From Bacillus sp. FJAT-29937 (GTDB lineage: Bacteria; Bacillota; Bacilli; Bacillales; Cytobacillaceae): a stretch of DNA of 64,000 nucleotides. The number at the start of each line of letters is the position of its first letter. Within the stretch, counting starts at the first letter, position 1. The DNA is taken from NCBI RefSeq assembly GCF_001509555.1, contig NZ_LMAS01000001.1, positions 688,969-752,968 on the forward strand, given 5' to 3'. Below, in pieces: positions 8,658 through 17,859 of the stretch. The notes below the pieces were generated by a model. It had not been told where the DNA came from. It ran no database searches and saw nothing but the letters and a program-made list of their open reading frames with translations. The position numbers and the translations under genes are program-made.

Positions 8658-10172
8658 ATGAAAAATCGTAAAGGCAATTTATTATTATATGTATTCATTG
8701 TCATCTGCCCCATTCTCATTGGTGTCCTTTATAATTTATTTGATACGATAAATCGTGATTATGCGGAACGAAGGGAACAAGCAATCTGGTCAGGCACCAT
8801 TCATCAAAGAAGCTGGGATCAATTCATTGCTGAAACAGTCACATCACTTGAAATTTTATCTTTCACCGCTGAGATGGCAATTGAAACCCCTCTGAAGCTG
8901 GAATCAATATTGAAAAAAATGCACAGCAAAGAACCGAGATATGGAGGTATTTATTTACTTAATGAACGTGGAACAGTAATTACAGGCTCCAATTCATTGC
9001 TTGCAAATATGAATCTATCCGATCATGATTATGTGCAAGAAATTCTCGAGACTAAAGACATCATTATTTCTAATCAGTATGAAGTATTGAAAAACGGGAA
9101 GAAAGTGATCGGACTCGGTAGACCTGTATTAAATGAAGAAGGAAAAATTGATTATATAATAATCGCCCATTTAAGAGTGGATTATTTGCAAAATATTATG
9201 AGGCTCTTAACTCCTGATACGACGCTCTCTGTAATTAATTCATCTGGTGCAATCATTATGGACATTAATACGGACAGCTCAACTAAATTTACAGCAAAAA
9301 ACTCGATTACTCTCCCTATTGACAGACTGCCATGGGGCATTCAAGTTGAAATACCAGAAAGAGAAAAAGTAAATATTATTAAGACCGTTTCTATTGATTT
9401 ACTTAAATTTATATTTATTTTTCATATTTTGTTTTTATTTATAAAGTATTTAATGTTAAAAAGACAGACAGCACGAGAGAAAAAACAAAACGAACTTCAA
9501 AAGCTGGAGCTCGTAGGAATGCTTGCGGCAAGCACCGCACATGAAATCAGAAACCCGCTTACTGGAATTAAAGGACTTGTCCAATTATTAAGTGAAAAAT
9601 ATACGGATTCCCAAGATCAATTTTATTTTATCGTTATCAATGATGAAATTAACCGGATAAATGAGATTGTTAGTGAATTTCTTATTCTTGGCAAGCCGAC
9701 TGCGCAAAAAACAGAAATTATCGATATAAGAAACATCCTAAAGGAACTGGAACCACTTCTTTTATCAGAGGCTAATTTAAATAATGTTAAATACGAGCTG
9801 AATCTCCCAATAACACCTTTGCTTGTTGATTGCACAAGGGACCAACTAAAGCAAGTGCTGCTGAATATTAGCAAAAACGCCTTAGAATCAATGGCTAATG
9901 GCGGTCATCTAAAAATTATCCTATTCAAGGACCAAGATAAATGCCATATTCAAATTGCTGATACAGGAATAGGAATACGTGAAGAAGACATTGAAAAAAT
10001 CTTTCAGCCCTTCTATACATCAAAGGATTTCGGCACAGGTCTTGGACTTGTCGTTTGCAAAAGAATCCTACATTCATTTGGCGGAGAAATTAAAATTTCT
10101 AGCACTATAAATAAAGGAACTGTCGTTGATGTCATATTACCTATTCAAAATGAAGATGACGGAAGTCTTTAA
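8658..10172 (+). CDS. kinD: Sporulation sensor histidine kinase, KinD-like
   Basis: About 504 aa. It has a membrane helix near residues 9-28, an extracellular sensor region of about 220 residues of the Cache/PhoQ-DcuS-CitA type, a second helix near 250-268, then the HisKA motif STAHEIRNPLTGIKG with phospho-acceptor His near 296. The ATPase domain shows NISKNALESM (N box), DTGIGI and GTGLGL. This matches KinD, a kinase feeding phosphate into the Spo0F-Spo0A relay in response to external signals, and the gene adjoins mhqR as in B. subtilis. The start is ATG 8658 or the TTG just before it. No response regulator is adjacent, as expected for an orphan phosphorelay kinase. Confidence 0.85.
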   Translation: MKNRKGNLLLYVFIVICPILIGVLYNLFDTINRDYAERREQAIWSGTIHQRSWDQFIAETVTSLEILSFTAEMAIETPLKLESILKKMHSKEPRYGGIYLLNERGTVITGSNSLLANMNLSDHDYVQEILETKDIIISNQYEVLKNGKKVIGLGRPVLNEEGKIDYIIIAHLRVDYLQNIMRLLTPDTTLSVINSSGAIIMDINTDSSTKFTAKNSITLPIDRLPWGIQVEIPEREKVNIIKTVSIDLLKFIFIFHILFLFIKYLMLKRQTAREKKQNELQKLELVGMLAASTAHEIRNPLTGIKGLVQLLSEKYTDSQDQFYFIVINDEINRINEIVSEFLILGKPTAQKTEIIDIRNILKELEPLLLSEANLNNVKYELNLPITPLLVDCTRDQLKQVLLNISKNALESMANGGHLKIILFKDQDKCHIQIADTGIGIREEDIEKIFQPFYTSKDFGTGLGLVVCKRILHSFGGEIKISSTINKGTVVDVILPIQNEDDGSL

Positions 10173-10177
10173 ATTAA

Positions 10178-10203
10178 GAAAAGAGCCAGCTGGCTCTTTT
10201 TTC
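10178..10203. terminator. Bidirectional terminator after kinD
   Basis: AAAAGAGCCAGCTGGCTCTTTT is a perfect palindrome in two 11-base halves, flanked by T runs on each strand. It separates the convergent kinD and phosphotransferase genes. Confidence 0.88.
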
Positions 10204-10204
10204 T

Positions 10205-11227
10205 TTACATCTCTTTATTAGCAGCAATAACATTTACAATGCTTATCTTCTGTATAATTCTTGTTTTGATTTCATCCATCAATCTAATAACACGCTCATT
10301 GCGATCCTCTGGTGCGATTTTTTTATTAAAAACTGAATACAGTGTAATATCACGGAGCATAAGAAACAACGGCAACTGCTCCTCCCAGCCATTTGGAAGG
10401 TTATTTTCTTTTTTATATCCTGCCAAAAATGCGTCCATAAATAAACGCCCAAACTCCTCACGCTTATTTATTTCATTTGCAGTAAAGCTAGACAGGCATG
10501 AATAATAAAGCGGTATGGCAATATCAGACACTAGCCAGTGATAACAGCAATCATCAAAATCAAATACATGAATACTCCTGCCATCATAGAAAATGTTCCC
10601 CGCATGAATATCCGAATGTATGAGTCCGTAATTGTCTTTGTCTATAGGGAGAGACTTTATTTTCTCTACTAATTCGATCGCATTTTGTCTTGCCACTGTT
10701 TCCGTTTCAGGAAAATATTTTTCTACATTTAGAAGTTCGTCTTCATACCAGTGCGGTCTTTGCTTAATGAGCGGGGAAGATTCATACTTCTTCGTAGCCG
10801 CATGAATTTTACCAATTTGTTTCCCCCAAGCAGAAAAAAGGTCATTATTTACTGGAAACGCTTTCACTTGTTCCCCTGATGCTTTTGAAAATAGACTTCC
10901 ATAAAAAACAGATTGGTCTACAGCTGAAATAAATTCAACAAATTTACCATTGATCGATTCGAATGCAGTAGAAACACTTATTCCTTGTTTATACAAATAA
11001 TTAACCCATTCAATTTCCGCATATAAATTTTCCAACTCTCTATGCGAGCTGTGTGTAATTCTTAAAATATATGGTTTCCCTTCCTTGTACACCTCATAAA
11101 CGAAGTTTTCAAAGTCGCCTAAAAGCTTATACTCATCTTCTAATGAAAAAGATTTCAAAAAGTGAATCAAGATTTCCTTTGTGTGTAAAACCTCTACAGA
11201 CTTTTCCACGTATTCCCTCCCCAACAA
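10205..11227 (-). CDS. Phosphotransferase of the APH/choline-kinase superfamily
   Basis: 340-aa cytosolic kinase-fold protein. The catalytic loop HSDIHAGNIFYD and the metal-binding motif HVFDFDDC show an APH-type small-molecule kinase (relatives include SrkA, homoserine kinase II and spore CotS-like proteins). The family uses ATP to phosphorylate amino-alcohol or sugar hydroxyls; the substrate here cannot be read from sequence. There is no spore-coat or antibiotic-cluster context. The start is ATG at 11227. It is a single gene, convergent with kinD. Confidence 0.85.
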   Translation of the reverse strand: MLGREYVEKSVEVLHTKEILIHFLKSFSLEDEYKLLGDFENFVYEVYKEGKPYILRITHSSHRELENLYAEIEWVNYLYKQGISVSTAFESINGKFVEFISAVDQSVFYGSLFSKASGEQVKAFPVNNDLFSAWGKQIGKIHAATKKYESSPLIKQRPHWYEDELLNVEKYFPETETVARQNAIELVEKIKSLPIDKDNYGLIHSDIHAGNIFYDGRSIHVFDFDDCCYHWLVSDIAIPLYYSCLSSFTANEINKREEFGRLFMDAFLAGYKKENNLPNGWEEQLPLFLMLRDITLYSVFNKKIAPEDRNERVIRLMDEIKTRIIQKISIVNVIAANKEM

Positions 11228-11402
11228 GCTAATATTTCCTATCTCATGAAAATTTGTAAAATCCTATTATAATTATAAGAATATTCCTATTAACATTGTA
11301 CTATATTATGAAAATTATAAAATATATTTCGTAAACTATAATAATCATGTATTATTATTACTTAGGATTACTAAATTATTTTTTCAGAAAGGGGACCTGA
11401 GT

Positions 11403-12635
11403 ATGGGCAATACTGCAGCGGTGACCAAGACCCTCCAAAATAGCAATGCAACATCGTACAAAATTTTAATTATCTTAGGCCTCTGCCATTTACTAAATGA
11501 TTCACTGCAAGCCATTATTCCTGCAATGTTTCCAATTCTAGAAAAGTCGATGGGGCTTACCTTTACCCAGTTAGGGATCATTGGTTTTGCCTTAAATATT
11601 GTCGCTTCTATTTTGCAGCCTGCAGTAGGATTGGTTACAGATAAGAAGCCAATGCCCTATGCTTTGCCAATCGGATTAACGTCAAGCATGTTTGGCGTGT
11701 TAGGGCTTGCACTGGCGCAAAGCTTTGAGTTTATCGTTATTTCTGTCATTTTTATTGGCCTCGGTTCAGCCGTTTTTCATCCTGAAGGTTCTAGGGTTGC
11801 GTTTATGGCTGCAGGTTCTAGGCGCGGTCTTGCCCAATCTATTTTTCAGGTTGGCGGAAATAGCGGGCAGGCAATGGCACCTTTAATTACTGCCTTAATT
11901 CTCGTTCCGCTCGGGCAAATCGGAGCAGCATGGTTCACTGCTGTTGCAGCGGTTGCAGTAGGACTGCTGACTTATATAGCATTTTGGTATGCTAGTAAAC
12001 TTCGTATAGAGAGAACCTTGATAAAGAAACAAAACAAATTGGCCAAACATGAGCAAAAGGGTTTGTCAAAAGCAGTAAAAATTGCACTCGTTATTGTCCT
12101 ATTTTCAATTTTTGCACGTTCATGGTATGTTTCGGGAATGACAAATTATTATGCCTTTTACACAATAGAAAATTACTCTTTCTCTATTAGGCAAGCGCAA
12201 ATCTTTCTATTTGTCTTTCTCGTTTCGGGAGCACTTGGGACTTTCTTCGGTGGACCACTTGCAGATCGATTTGGCAAAAAGGTGATTATCTTTTTATCTT
12301 TGACTCTTTCAGCTCCTTTAACGATATTAATTCCATTTGTTCCACCTGTGATTGCTATTTGCTTGCTTGCCCTATCAGGTTTTATCCTAATGTCGAGCTT
12401 TTCTGTAACGGTCGTATATGCTCAAGAATTAGTTCCGGGGAAAATTGGCACAATGGCTGGACTCACAGTTGGATTAGCTTTCGGCATGGGAGCAATTGGT
12501 TCGATGGTTATCGGATATTTTGCCGATTTAATCGGCATTACTCAAACGATGATTCTTACAGGCTTCTTGCCATTGCTTGGATTGATAACACTGCTCCTGC
12601 CTTCTGATCAAAAGATTAATGAATGGAATTCATAA
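11403..12635 (+). CDS. MFS exporter, fosmidomycin-resistance (Fsr) type
   Basis: 410-aa major facilitator with about 12 membrane helices. HLLNDSLQAIIPAMFPIL in helix 1 and HPEGSRVAFMAAGSRRGLAQS after helix 4 are typical of the fosmidomycin-resistance Fsr subfamily. Its members are proton-driven drug or small phosphonate exporters, but many have unknown substrates. The start is ATG at 11403, eight bases after AAAGGGGAC. The gene stands alone with a tight terminator, and no regulator is adjacent. Confidence 0.88.
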   Translation: MGNTAAVTKTLQNSNATSYKILIILGLCHLLNDSLQAIIPAMFPILEKSMGLTFTQLGIIGFALNIVASILQPAVGLVTDKKPMPYALPIGLTSSMFGVLGLALAQSFEFIVISVIFIGLGSAVFHPEGSRVAFMAAGSRRGLAQSIFQVGGNSGQAMAPLITALILVPLGQIGAAWFTAVAAVAVGLLTYIAFWYASKLRIERTLIKKQNKLAKHEQKGLSKAVKIALVIVLFSIFARSWYVSGMTNYYAFYTIENYSFSIRQAQIFLFVFLVSGALGTFFGGPLADRFGKKVIIFLSLTLSAPLTILIPFVPPVIAICLLALSGFILMSSFSVTVVYAQELVPGKIGTMAGLTVGLAFGMGAIGSMVIGYFADLIGITQTMILTGFLPLLGLITLLLPSDQKINEWNS

Positions 12636-12651
12636 TTTAGATTACTTTTTG

Positions 12652-12676
12652 TGGAGGCTATACCTCCATTTTTTTT
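12652..12676 (+). terminator. Terminator after the Fsr-type exporter
   Basis: TGGAGG and CCTCCA pair over a CTATA loop and are followed by eight T. Confidence 0.88.
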
Positions 12677-12716
12677 CAAAAAAATAAAGACGCTGCTATC
12701 ATTTAAGCACCGTCTT
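12676..12716 (-). terminator. Terminator of the fixABCX operon
   Basis: On the minus strand AAGACG-G-TGCT and AGCA-G-CGTCTT form the stem, with a TATTTTTTT tract after it. It lies about 60 bp after the fixX stop. Confidence 0.75.
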
Positions 12717-12774
12717 ATTGGAACCTGGTCCCTATCTATCAGGCCAGTTATTTTCCATTATAGTAGTCAATACT

Positions 12775-13059
12775 TTATGCCAGCCTAAATACGATCCCAT
12801 GGCCGCCTTTCGGATATTCCCATTTAATATTTTGGTAAGGACAGCCAATGCGGCAGCTTCCGCATTCGTGGCAGCCTTCGTAGCCAACCTGCATTCTTAA
12901 TCCTTCCCATTTATAAACTTCAGCAGGGCAAAAAATCGTACAAATTTTATCAGGGCATTGAGTCATACAAATATCATGGTCCATTACCGTTAAATGGGAC
13001 TTCGTATCAGCTTTAAAACGAATGAGATACTGTTTTTCCTCAATATTCTTCGTTGACAT
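12775..13059 (-). CDS. fixX: FixX ferredoxin-like protein
   Basis: 94-aa ferredoxin that docks on FixC and carries low-potential electrons. It has two Cys groups, C31/C35/C40/C44 and C63/C66/C69/C73; the latter is a standard CxxCxxCxxxC [4Fe-4S] set. The pattern with CPAEVYKWE between them is characteristic of FixX. The start is ATG at 13059, which overlaps the fixC stop as TAATG. An ATG 18 bases upstream is in frame but lies in the ribosome binding site GGAAGGCGG. It is the last gene of fixA-fixB-fixC-fixX. Confidence 0.93.
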   Translation of the reverse strand: MSTKNIEEKQYLIRFKADTKSHLTVMDHDICMTQCPDKICTIFCPAEVYKWEGLRMQVGYEGCHECGSCRIGCPYQNIKWEYPKGGHGIVFRLA

Positions 13060-14354
13060 TATTTCACCGCCTTCCATGCGCGATACATGTCTTTAATAAC
13101 CTTGATAGTGCCCCTTTCTCCAGTAAAGCTTTTCATAATTTGTTTTTGCTTATCCTTTTTAGACGTGCCGTCAACGGTAAAGAATTTACTTGCTGCCCTG
13201 TTCATTAATGGAACATACTCTTTAAAGTATTGCGGGTGATGTTCAAAAACATGAGTGGCGTCTTTGTATTTTTCCAAGTCCTTCATGATAAAGCTTTCAT
13301 GTAAAGCTTCTCTATAAAGATTTAAACTTGATTCACTGAAATCATTGCGCTTTTTCGCTTCAATAATAGCCTCTGCCGCCATTTGTCCTGACTTCATAGC
13401 CATATTAGACCCTTCCCTGTGGATTGCATTGACAAGCTGGGCAGCATCTCCAACTACAAGCACCCCATTGCCGGCTACCTTTGGAACAGAATGAAATCCT
13501 CCTTCTGGAATAAGATGCGCTAAGTATTCTGCAGACTCTCCCCCTTCCATTAAAGGTCTAACCATAGGATGTGTTTTTAAATAATCTAATAGATCATAAG
13601 GTTTAAGTTTTGCCTTGATCATACTGGATAGCGTTGTTCCAACCCCGATATTGATGCTCTCTTTATTCGTATAAATAAACGCAGTTCCAAGATTTCCTTT
13701 CGTGGAATCGCCGAATATTTCGATTGTACAGCCCTGGTTATCCTCTAAATTAAAACGGTCATTGATTTTTTCCTTTGATAGGTTCACTACTTCCATGACA
13801 GTTAAAGCAACTTCATCCGGTCTAAATTCCTTATGAAATCCAAGCTGCTTGCCAAGCAGTGAATTCACTCCATCAGCTAAAACGACAACATCGGCATAAA
13901 CCTCTCCATCCGGACGGTCCGTTCTCACCCCGATTACTTTCCCATTTTCCACAATACACTCAAGCGCAACTGTCTCATTAATAAGTAAAACCCCTTGCTC
14001 GACCCCCTTCTTAGCAAACCATTGGTCAAACTGGGCCCTTAATACGGTGAAGTTATTGTACGGCTCGACTCCCCATTCAAGTCCTTTATAGCCAAAGGTG
14101 ACAGCTGATTCTTTATCCATCATCCAAAACCGCTGTTCAATGACAGGTCTTTCTAATGGAGCCTCCTTCCAGAATTCAGGAATGATTTCTTCCATCTGCT
14201 TTCTGTACAATACGCCTCCCATGACATTTTTGCTTCCCGGATATTCTCCTCTTTCAATCTGTAAAACCTTTAATCCGTTTTTTGCACAAGTGTAGGCACA
14301 GGATGTTCCGGCCGGGCCAGCTCCAACTACAATGACATCAAATTTTTCAGACAT
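13059..14354 (-). CDS. fixC: FixC, ETF-quinone oxidoreductase-like flavoprotein
   Basis: 431-aa FAD enzyme. The N-terminal dinucleotide-binding motif VGAGPAGTSCAYTCAKNG and the conserved GSKNVMGGVLY, with a second FAD contact in GVLVVGDAAQLVN near residue 300, identify the FixC branch of ETF:quinone oxidoreductases. It takes electrons from the FixAB flavoprotein and passes them to the membrane quinone pool, while FixX takes the low-potential branch. Its ATG lies inside the fixB reading frame (eight-base overlap), so translation is coupled. Confidence 0.95.
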   Translation of the reverse strand: MSEKFDVIVVGAGPAGTSCAYTCAKNGLKVLQIERGEYPGSKNVMGGVLYRKQMEEIIPEFWKEAPLERPVIEQRFWMMDKESAVTFGYKGLEWGVEPYNNFTVLRAQFDQWFAKKGVEQGVLLINETVALECIVENGKVIGVRTDRPDGEVYADVVVLADGVNSLLGKQLGFHKEFRPDEVALTVMEVVNLSKEKINDRFNLEDNQGCTIEIFGDSTKGNLGTAFIYTNKESINIGVGTTLSSMIKAKLKPYDLLDYLKTHPMVRPLMEGGESAEYLAHLIPEGGFHSVPKVAGNGVLVVGDAAQLVNAIHREGSNMAMKSGQMAAEAIIEAKKRNDFSESSLNLYREALHESFIMKDLEKYKDATHVFEHHPQYFKEYVPLMNRAASKFFTVDGTSKKDKQKQIMKSFTGERGTIKVIKDMYRAWKAVK

Positions 14355-15375
14355 AGCTCACTTCACCGCCCTTCTCTTTTCGAAGTTCCTTAAATTCCTC
14401 AATCAATTTTGGAACAATTTCCAATGCATCCCCAACAATTCCATATGTGGCGACATCAAATATCGGTGCATTTGGATCTTTATTAATGGCAATGATAAAC
14501 TCTGAATTTTTCATTCCTACAATATGCTGGATCGCACCTGAGATTCCAATGGCAAAGTAAATTTTCGGTGTAATCGTTTCCCCTGTTTGCCCTACTTGCT
14601 GTTCATGAGGAAGCCAGCCTGCCTCTACAACATCTCTAGTTCCTCCTACACTTGCTCCTATTGTTGCAGCCAATTCATGAATAAGCTGAAATCCTTTAGG
14701 GTCTCCCATCCCTTTTCCCCCAGCCACTACAACATGTGCATCGGCTAATCGAACCTTTTTTGTGACATCTTTCACAATTTCTAGCACCTTTGTTCTCATT
14801 TCTTCTTCATTTAAAGAAATTTCTTCCTCAATGACTTTCCCCTCTCTGCTGCTGTCTTTATCAAGCGCCTTCATGACTTTAGGTCTTACAGTAGCCATTT
14901 GCGGGCGATGTTTTTTACATAAAATTGTCGCCATAATATTTCCGCCAAATGCTGGGCGGCTTGCCTCCAGCAATCGTTTTTCCAAATCGACATCCAGCAT
15001 CGTTGTATCTGCTGTTAAGCCTGTGCTTAAATCTGTTGCAACTGCGCTTGCAAGATCTTTTCCATTCGAAGTAGCACCGTAAAGAAAAATTTCGGGCTTG
15101 TATTTTTCTGCTAGAAGCATAACGCCTTTCATATAGGATTCTGTTCGATAATCCTTTAGAACGGGGTGGTCAATCACATATACTTGGTCTGCACCATAGG
15201 AAATGACTTCCGGGCATAGGTTCTTAATTTGATGACCTAACAATACCCCCGACAATGGAACCTCTAATTTATCCGCAAGCCTTTTTCCCGCACCCAAAAG
15301 TTCTAATGAAACCCCTTCGATTGCCCCTTCATTAACCTCAATAAAGACCCAAACACCACGGTAATCTTCAAACAT
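14347..15375 (-). CDS. fixB: FixB, electron transfer flavoprotein alpha subunit
   Basis: 342-aa ETF alpha subunit. The C-terminal FAD domain is intact: GGTRDVVEAGWLPHEQQVG, TGETITPKIYFAIGISGAIQH and INKDPNAPIFDVATYGIVGD. It pairs with FixA. The ATG at 15375 sits four bases after AAAGGAGAGGT. The 105-bp gap to fixA holds no terminator, so the genes are one transcription unit. The protein lacks the extra N-terminal ferredoxin domain that some clostridial EtfA proteins carry. Confidence 0.95.
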   Translation of the reverse strand: MFEDYRGVWVFIEVNEGAIEGVSLELLGAGKRLADKLEVPLSGVLLGHQIKNLCPEVISYGADQVYVIDHPVLKDYRTESYMKGVMLLAEKYKPEIFLYGATSNGKDLASAVATDLSTGLTADTTMLDVDLEKRLLEASRPAFGGNIMATILCKKHRPQMATVRPKVMKALDKDSSREGKVIEEEISLNEEEMRTKVLEIVKDVTKKVRLADAHVVVAGGKGMGDPKGFQLIHELAATIGASVGGTRDVVEAGWLPHEQQVGQTGETITPKIYFAIGISGAIQHIVGMKNSEFIIAINKDPNAPIFDVATYGIVGDALEIVPKLIEEFKELRKEKGGEVSYV

Positions 15376-15480
15376 CGGGACCTCTCCTTTGTATAAAAAG
15401 TGAATAATAGCAGCTTAAAAAAGATTGCTCACTAAAATCAAATTAGACTGGAAACAACGTTTAAAAGACTAGCCTGCCAT

Positions 15481-16296
15481 CTATCCAAGAAGTAATTCCT
15501 TTTTATCTTCTAATAAAGAAATTAGCTGCTTCACCTGTTCGTCAGCATTTCCTTCTAGTCTTTTACCACCTTCTGGTTTAGGAGGAGTGAACATTTTCCC
15601 TACAATTGTCGGAGATCCTTTTAGCCCAAGCTGTGGTCTGTCAACATTCTCCAGATCATTTACAGTCCAAATAATCGGCTCATACCTTGCAGCTTTAATC
15701 ATATTAGTCATTGGCGAATATTCAATGTCATTAATCTCTTTCGCTACTGTTAAAAGGCATGGATATTGAGATTCAATTAATTGATGCCCATTCGCAATTT
15801 TTCTTTTCAATCTTACCTTTTTATCTGAAGTATTAAAGCTTGATACTTCTATTACATTTGTTATAGGGGGTATATCCATTCTCCTCGCTATTCCTGGACC
15901 AACTTGGCCGGTATCCCCGTCAATTGCATGCAGTCCGCAAATAATTAAATCAATTGGCTCCTCTTTCGTCATTCTCTCCAATGCCTTTGATAACGCATAG
16001 CTCGTTGCTAATGTGTCCGCTCCCGCAAAAGCCCTGTCTGAAATTAAATAACCTTTATCAGCACCAATTTCAATGCTTTTCTTGATAACGGCAGTTGCCT
16101 GGGGAGGACCCATGGAAAGAACGGAAATTGTCCCCTCTCCGATCATTTCCTTAATCCTTACTGCCTCTTGAACGGCGTGTGCATCATATGGGTTCAAGAT
16201 TGCAGGCGCACTTCTTCGATCAAGTGTGTTTGTCTTTGGATTAATTTTTATTATTTTCGTGTCTGGCACTTGTTTTACACAGACGACAATATGCAT
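15481..16296 (-). CDS. fixA: FixA, electron transfer flavoprotein beta subunit
   Basis: 271-aa ETF beta subunit, first gene of fixABCX. The nucleotide-binding motif AIDGDTGQVGP (D126-P134) matches the form seen in electron-bifurcating ETFs, where a second FAD replaces the AMP of ordinary ETFs. The complex is known in diazotrophs to oxidise NADH and split electrons between quinone and ferredoxin or flavodoxin. No nif gene is present here, so another user of reduced ferredoxin is implied. The ATG at 16296 follows AAGGAGGGGG. Confidence 0.95.
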   Translation of the reverse strand: MHIVVCVKQVPDTKIIKINPKTNTLDRRSAPAILNPYDAHAVQEAVRIKEMIGEGTISVLSMGPPQATAVIKKSIEIGADKGYLISDRAFAGADTLATSYALSKALERMTKEEPIDLIICGLHAIDGDTGQVGPGIARRMDIPPITNVIEVSSFNTSDKKVRLKRKIANGHQLIESQYPCLLTVAKEINDIEYSPMTNMIKAARYEPIIWTVNDLENVDRPQLGLKGSPTIVGKMFTPPKPEGGKRLEGNADEQVKQLISLLEDKKELLLG

Positions 16297-16442
16297 AAAC
16301 TACCCCCTCCTTAACATTGAAAACGATTTCCTAATCATCGTAAAAAAAAGATATGTATTAACGATATATGACTCTTGGCACAAGCATAGTACTAACAATT
16401 AATGAAAATGCTTACGCTGACTGCTCCTTTTTCAAATGGAAT

Positions 16443-16469
16443 AATCAGCTTTATCTGCTATAGCTGATT
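16443..16469. repeat. Inverted repeat upstream of fixA
   Basis: AATCAGCT and AGCTGATT are perfect 8-base arms separated by 11 bases. There is no T run, so it looks more like an operator than a terminator. Confidence 0.45.
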
Positions 16470-16587
16470 TAGAAAAACAGTTATTTTTTTGAACACATTT
16501 TGTGCTTCATGTATAAAATATATATTGTTTCTACTGATGCCTATTCAGAAAAAAATCATTTTTATTTATTAAATTTGAATTTAATAT

Positions 16588-16617
16588 TTGTCAGCCCCAT
16601 AAGTTCACTCTTATAAT
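16588..16617 (+). promoter_or_regulatory. Promoter of the ZIP transporter gene
   Basis: TTGTCA at 16588-16593 and TATAAT at 16612-16617, with 18 bp spacing, about 30 bp before the start codon. Confidence 0.6.
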
Positions 16618-16645
16618 AGTTACAAATAGAAATGAGGGAAAGAGA

Positions 16646-17380
16646 ATGAGTGAAGTAATTATCGGAAGCGTACTCTCAGCCTTATCAACAGGTGTTGGCG
16701 CTTTAATAATTCTTTTTATGTCAAGTGCTGTTACCCATAGATGGCGCGATATTTTACTTGCATTCACTGCCGGTATTATGATGGCCGCTTCCACTTTAGG
16801 TCTAATACCTGAGGCTTTAAAGGCCGGGGGATTTCTTTCAGTAGCTATCGGAATATTCCTTGGCGTGTTAACTCTTACGTTTATGGAAAAAAACATTCCG
16901 CATATTGATCTTAAACATTCTAAAAAAGGGATAGAATTTGATGAAAAAGCGATGCTTATTATTGCGGCTATTACCCTTCACAACATTCCTGAAGGTCTGT
17001 CAGTCGGTGTAAGCTATGCATCCCATGTACAAGATACCGGAAACCTAATTGCCTTTGCCATCGGTTTGCAAAATGCGCCTGAAGGACTTCTTGTAGCTTT
17101 ATTCCTCGTCAACCAAAACATAAATAAATTTAAAGCATTTGTTATTGCAACAATGACTGGGGCTATCGAAATTGTCATGGGGTTATTAGGCTTCTATTTA
17201 ACATCCTATGTAGATTTCCTCGTTCCATATGGACTCGCCTTTGCTGCAGGCGCCATGTTATTTATTATTTATAAAGAGTTAATACCTGAGAGTCATGGGG
17301 ATGGAAACGAACGTACATCGACGTATTCCTTTATCATTGGACTTTTATTTATGGTATTGCTAATTGACATCTTTTCATAA
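16646..17380 (+). CDS. ZIP family metal transporter
   Basis: 244-aa protein with about eight membrane helices. TLHNIPEGLSVG and GLQNAPEGLLVAL are the paired metal-site motifs of the ZIP family (helices 4 and 5). Members import divalent cations such as zinc, iron or manganese; some bacterial ones are GufA-like. The cytosolic loop after helix 3 is short and not His-rich. It has its own promoter and terminator and is transcribed divergently from fixA. Confidence 0.92.
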   Translation: MSEVIIGSVLSALSTGVGALIILFMSSAVTHRWRDILLAFTAGIMMAASTLGLIPEALKAGGFLSVAIGIFLGVLTLTFMEKNIPHIDLKHSKKGIEFDEKAMLIIAAITLHNIPEGLSVGVSYASHVQDTGNLIAFAIGLQNAPEGLLVALFLVNQNINKFKAFVIATMTGAIEIVMGLLGFYLTSYVDFLVPYGLAFAAGAMLFIIYKELIPESHGDGNERTSTYSFIIGLLFMVLLIDIFS

Positions 17381-17421
17381 AAAAAACCCTATAGCGTAAT
17401 TTTGCGCCATAGGGATTTTTT
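17381..17421. terminator. Bidirectional terminator after the ZIP gene
   Basis: AAACCCTATAGCG and CGCCATAGGGATTT form a stem with one mismatch, flanked by A and T runs. It also closes the Spo0E-like gene on the other strand. Confidence 0.83.
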
Positions 17422-17678
17422 TAAGTAATCATTTCAAATTCAGTTTCTATTAACGTATTTGGCAAAACATGAATCAATTTCCGAAAGGGAAATCGAACTT
17501 CTTCCTCCATCTTTTCTAAATGATGTATGGTCAATTGATATTTATAAATTAATTGATCAAGCTCTTGACTGCATTTAATGGTATCCTTACTCGTATACCC
17601 ATGTTTCATTGCAGATTCTATCATTTTTTCCCTTTTCTCTTGAATCTGAAGCAATATTTCCTTACAATTTTCTGACAA
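17421..17678 (-). CDS. Spo0E-like aspartyl-phosphate phosphatase
   Basis: 85-aa helical-hairpin protein with the Spo0E signature SQELDQLIYKY near residue 38. Members dephosphorylate Spo0A~P and delay sporulation. The start is TTG at 17678, seven bases after GGAGG; no ATG is available. The gene lies directly downstream of a PAS histidine kinase of the sporulation type, so a kinase and a phosphatase of the same relay are neighbours. The family contains several paralogues (Spo0E, YisI, YnzD), so orthology is not assigned. Confidence 0.88.
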   Translation of the reverse strand: MSENCKEILLQIQEKREKMIESAMKHGYTSKDTIKCSQELDQLIYKYQLTIHHLEKMEEEVRFPFRKLIHVLPNTLIETEFEMIT

Positions 17679-17859
17679 CCTTCTTCCTCCATCCTATCCC
17701 TTTCTATGTAAATTCGTTCAATTTAGTAGTTACCTTTAGCATTATGGCAAGAAAATACATAAAAGTAAATAGATTCGCAGAATTAGACAGTTTTCTCCAA
17801 TAAATAAATTTCTCGACATTTTACGTATGTTTTTTATGAAGGATTTCGACAAGTTAAGA

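Larger units (their letters stand above)
16297..16645. other. 349-bp divergent control region of fixA and the ZIP gene
   Basis: AT-rich. It holds a good promoter toward the ZIP gene and an inverted repeat (16443-16469). I could not find a convincing promoter for fixA. No coding sequence was seen. Confidence 0.6.

Noticed and set aside
16316..16333. cre-like TGAAAAACGATTTCC before fixA
   Set aside because: The two half-sites are one base out of register with the CcpA consensus.
16374..16395. TTGGCAC resembling a sigma-54 -24 element upstream of the ZIP gene
   Set aside because: No GC-containing -12 element at the right distance, and a good sigma-A promoter is closer to the gene.
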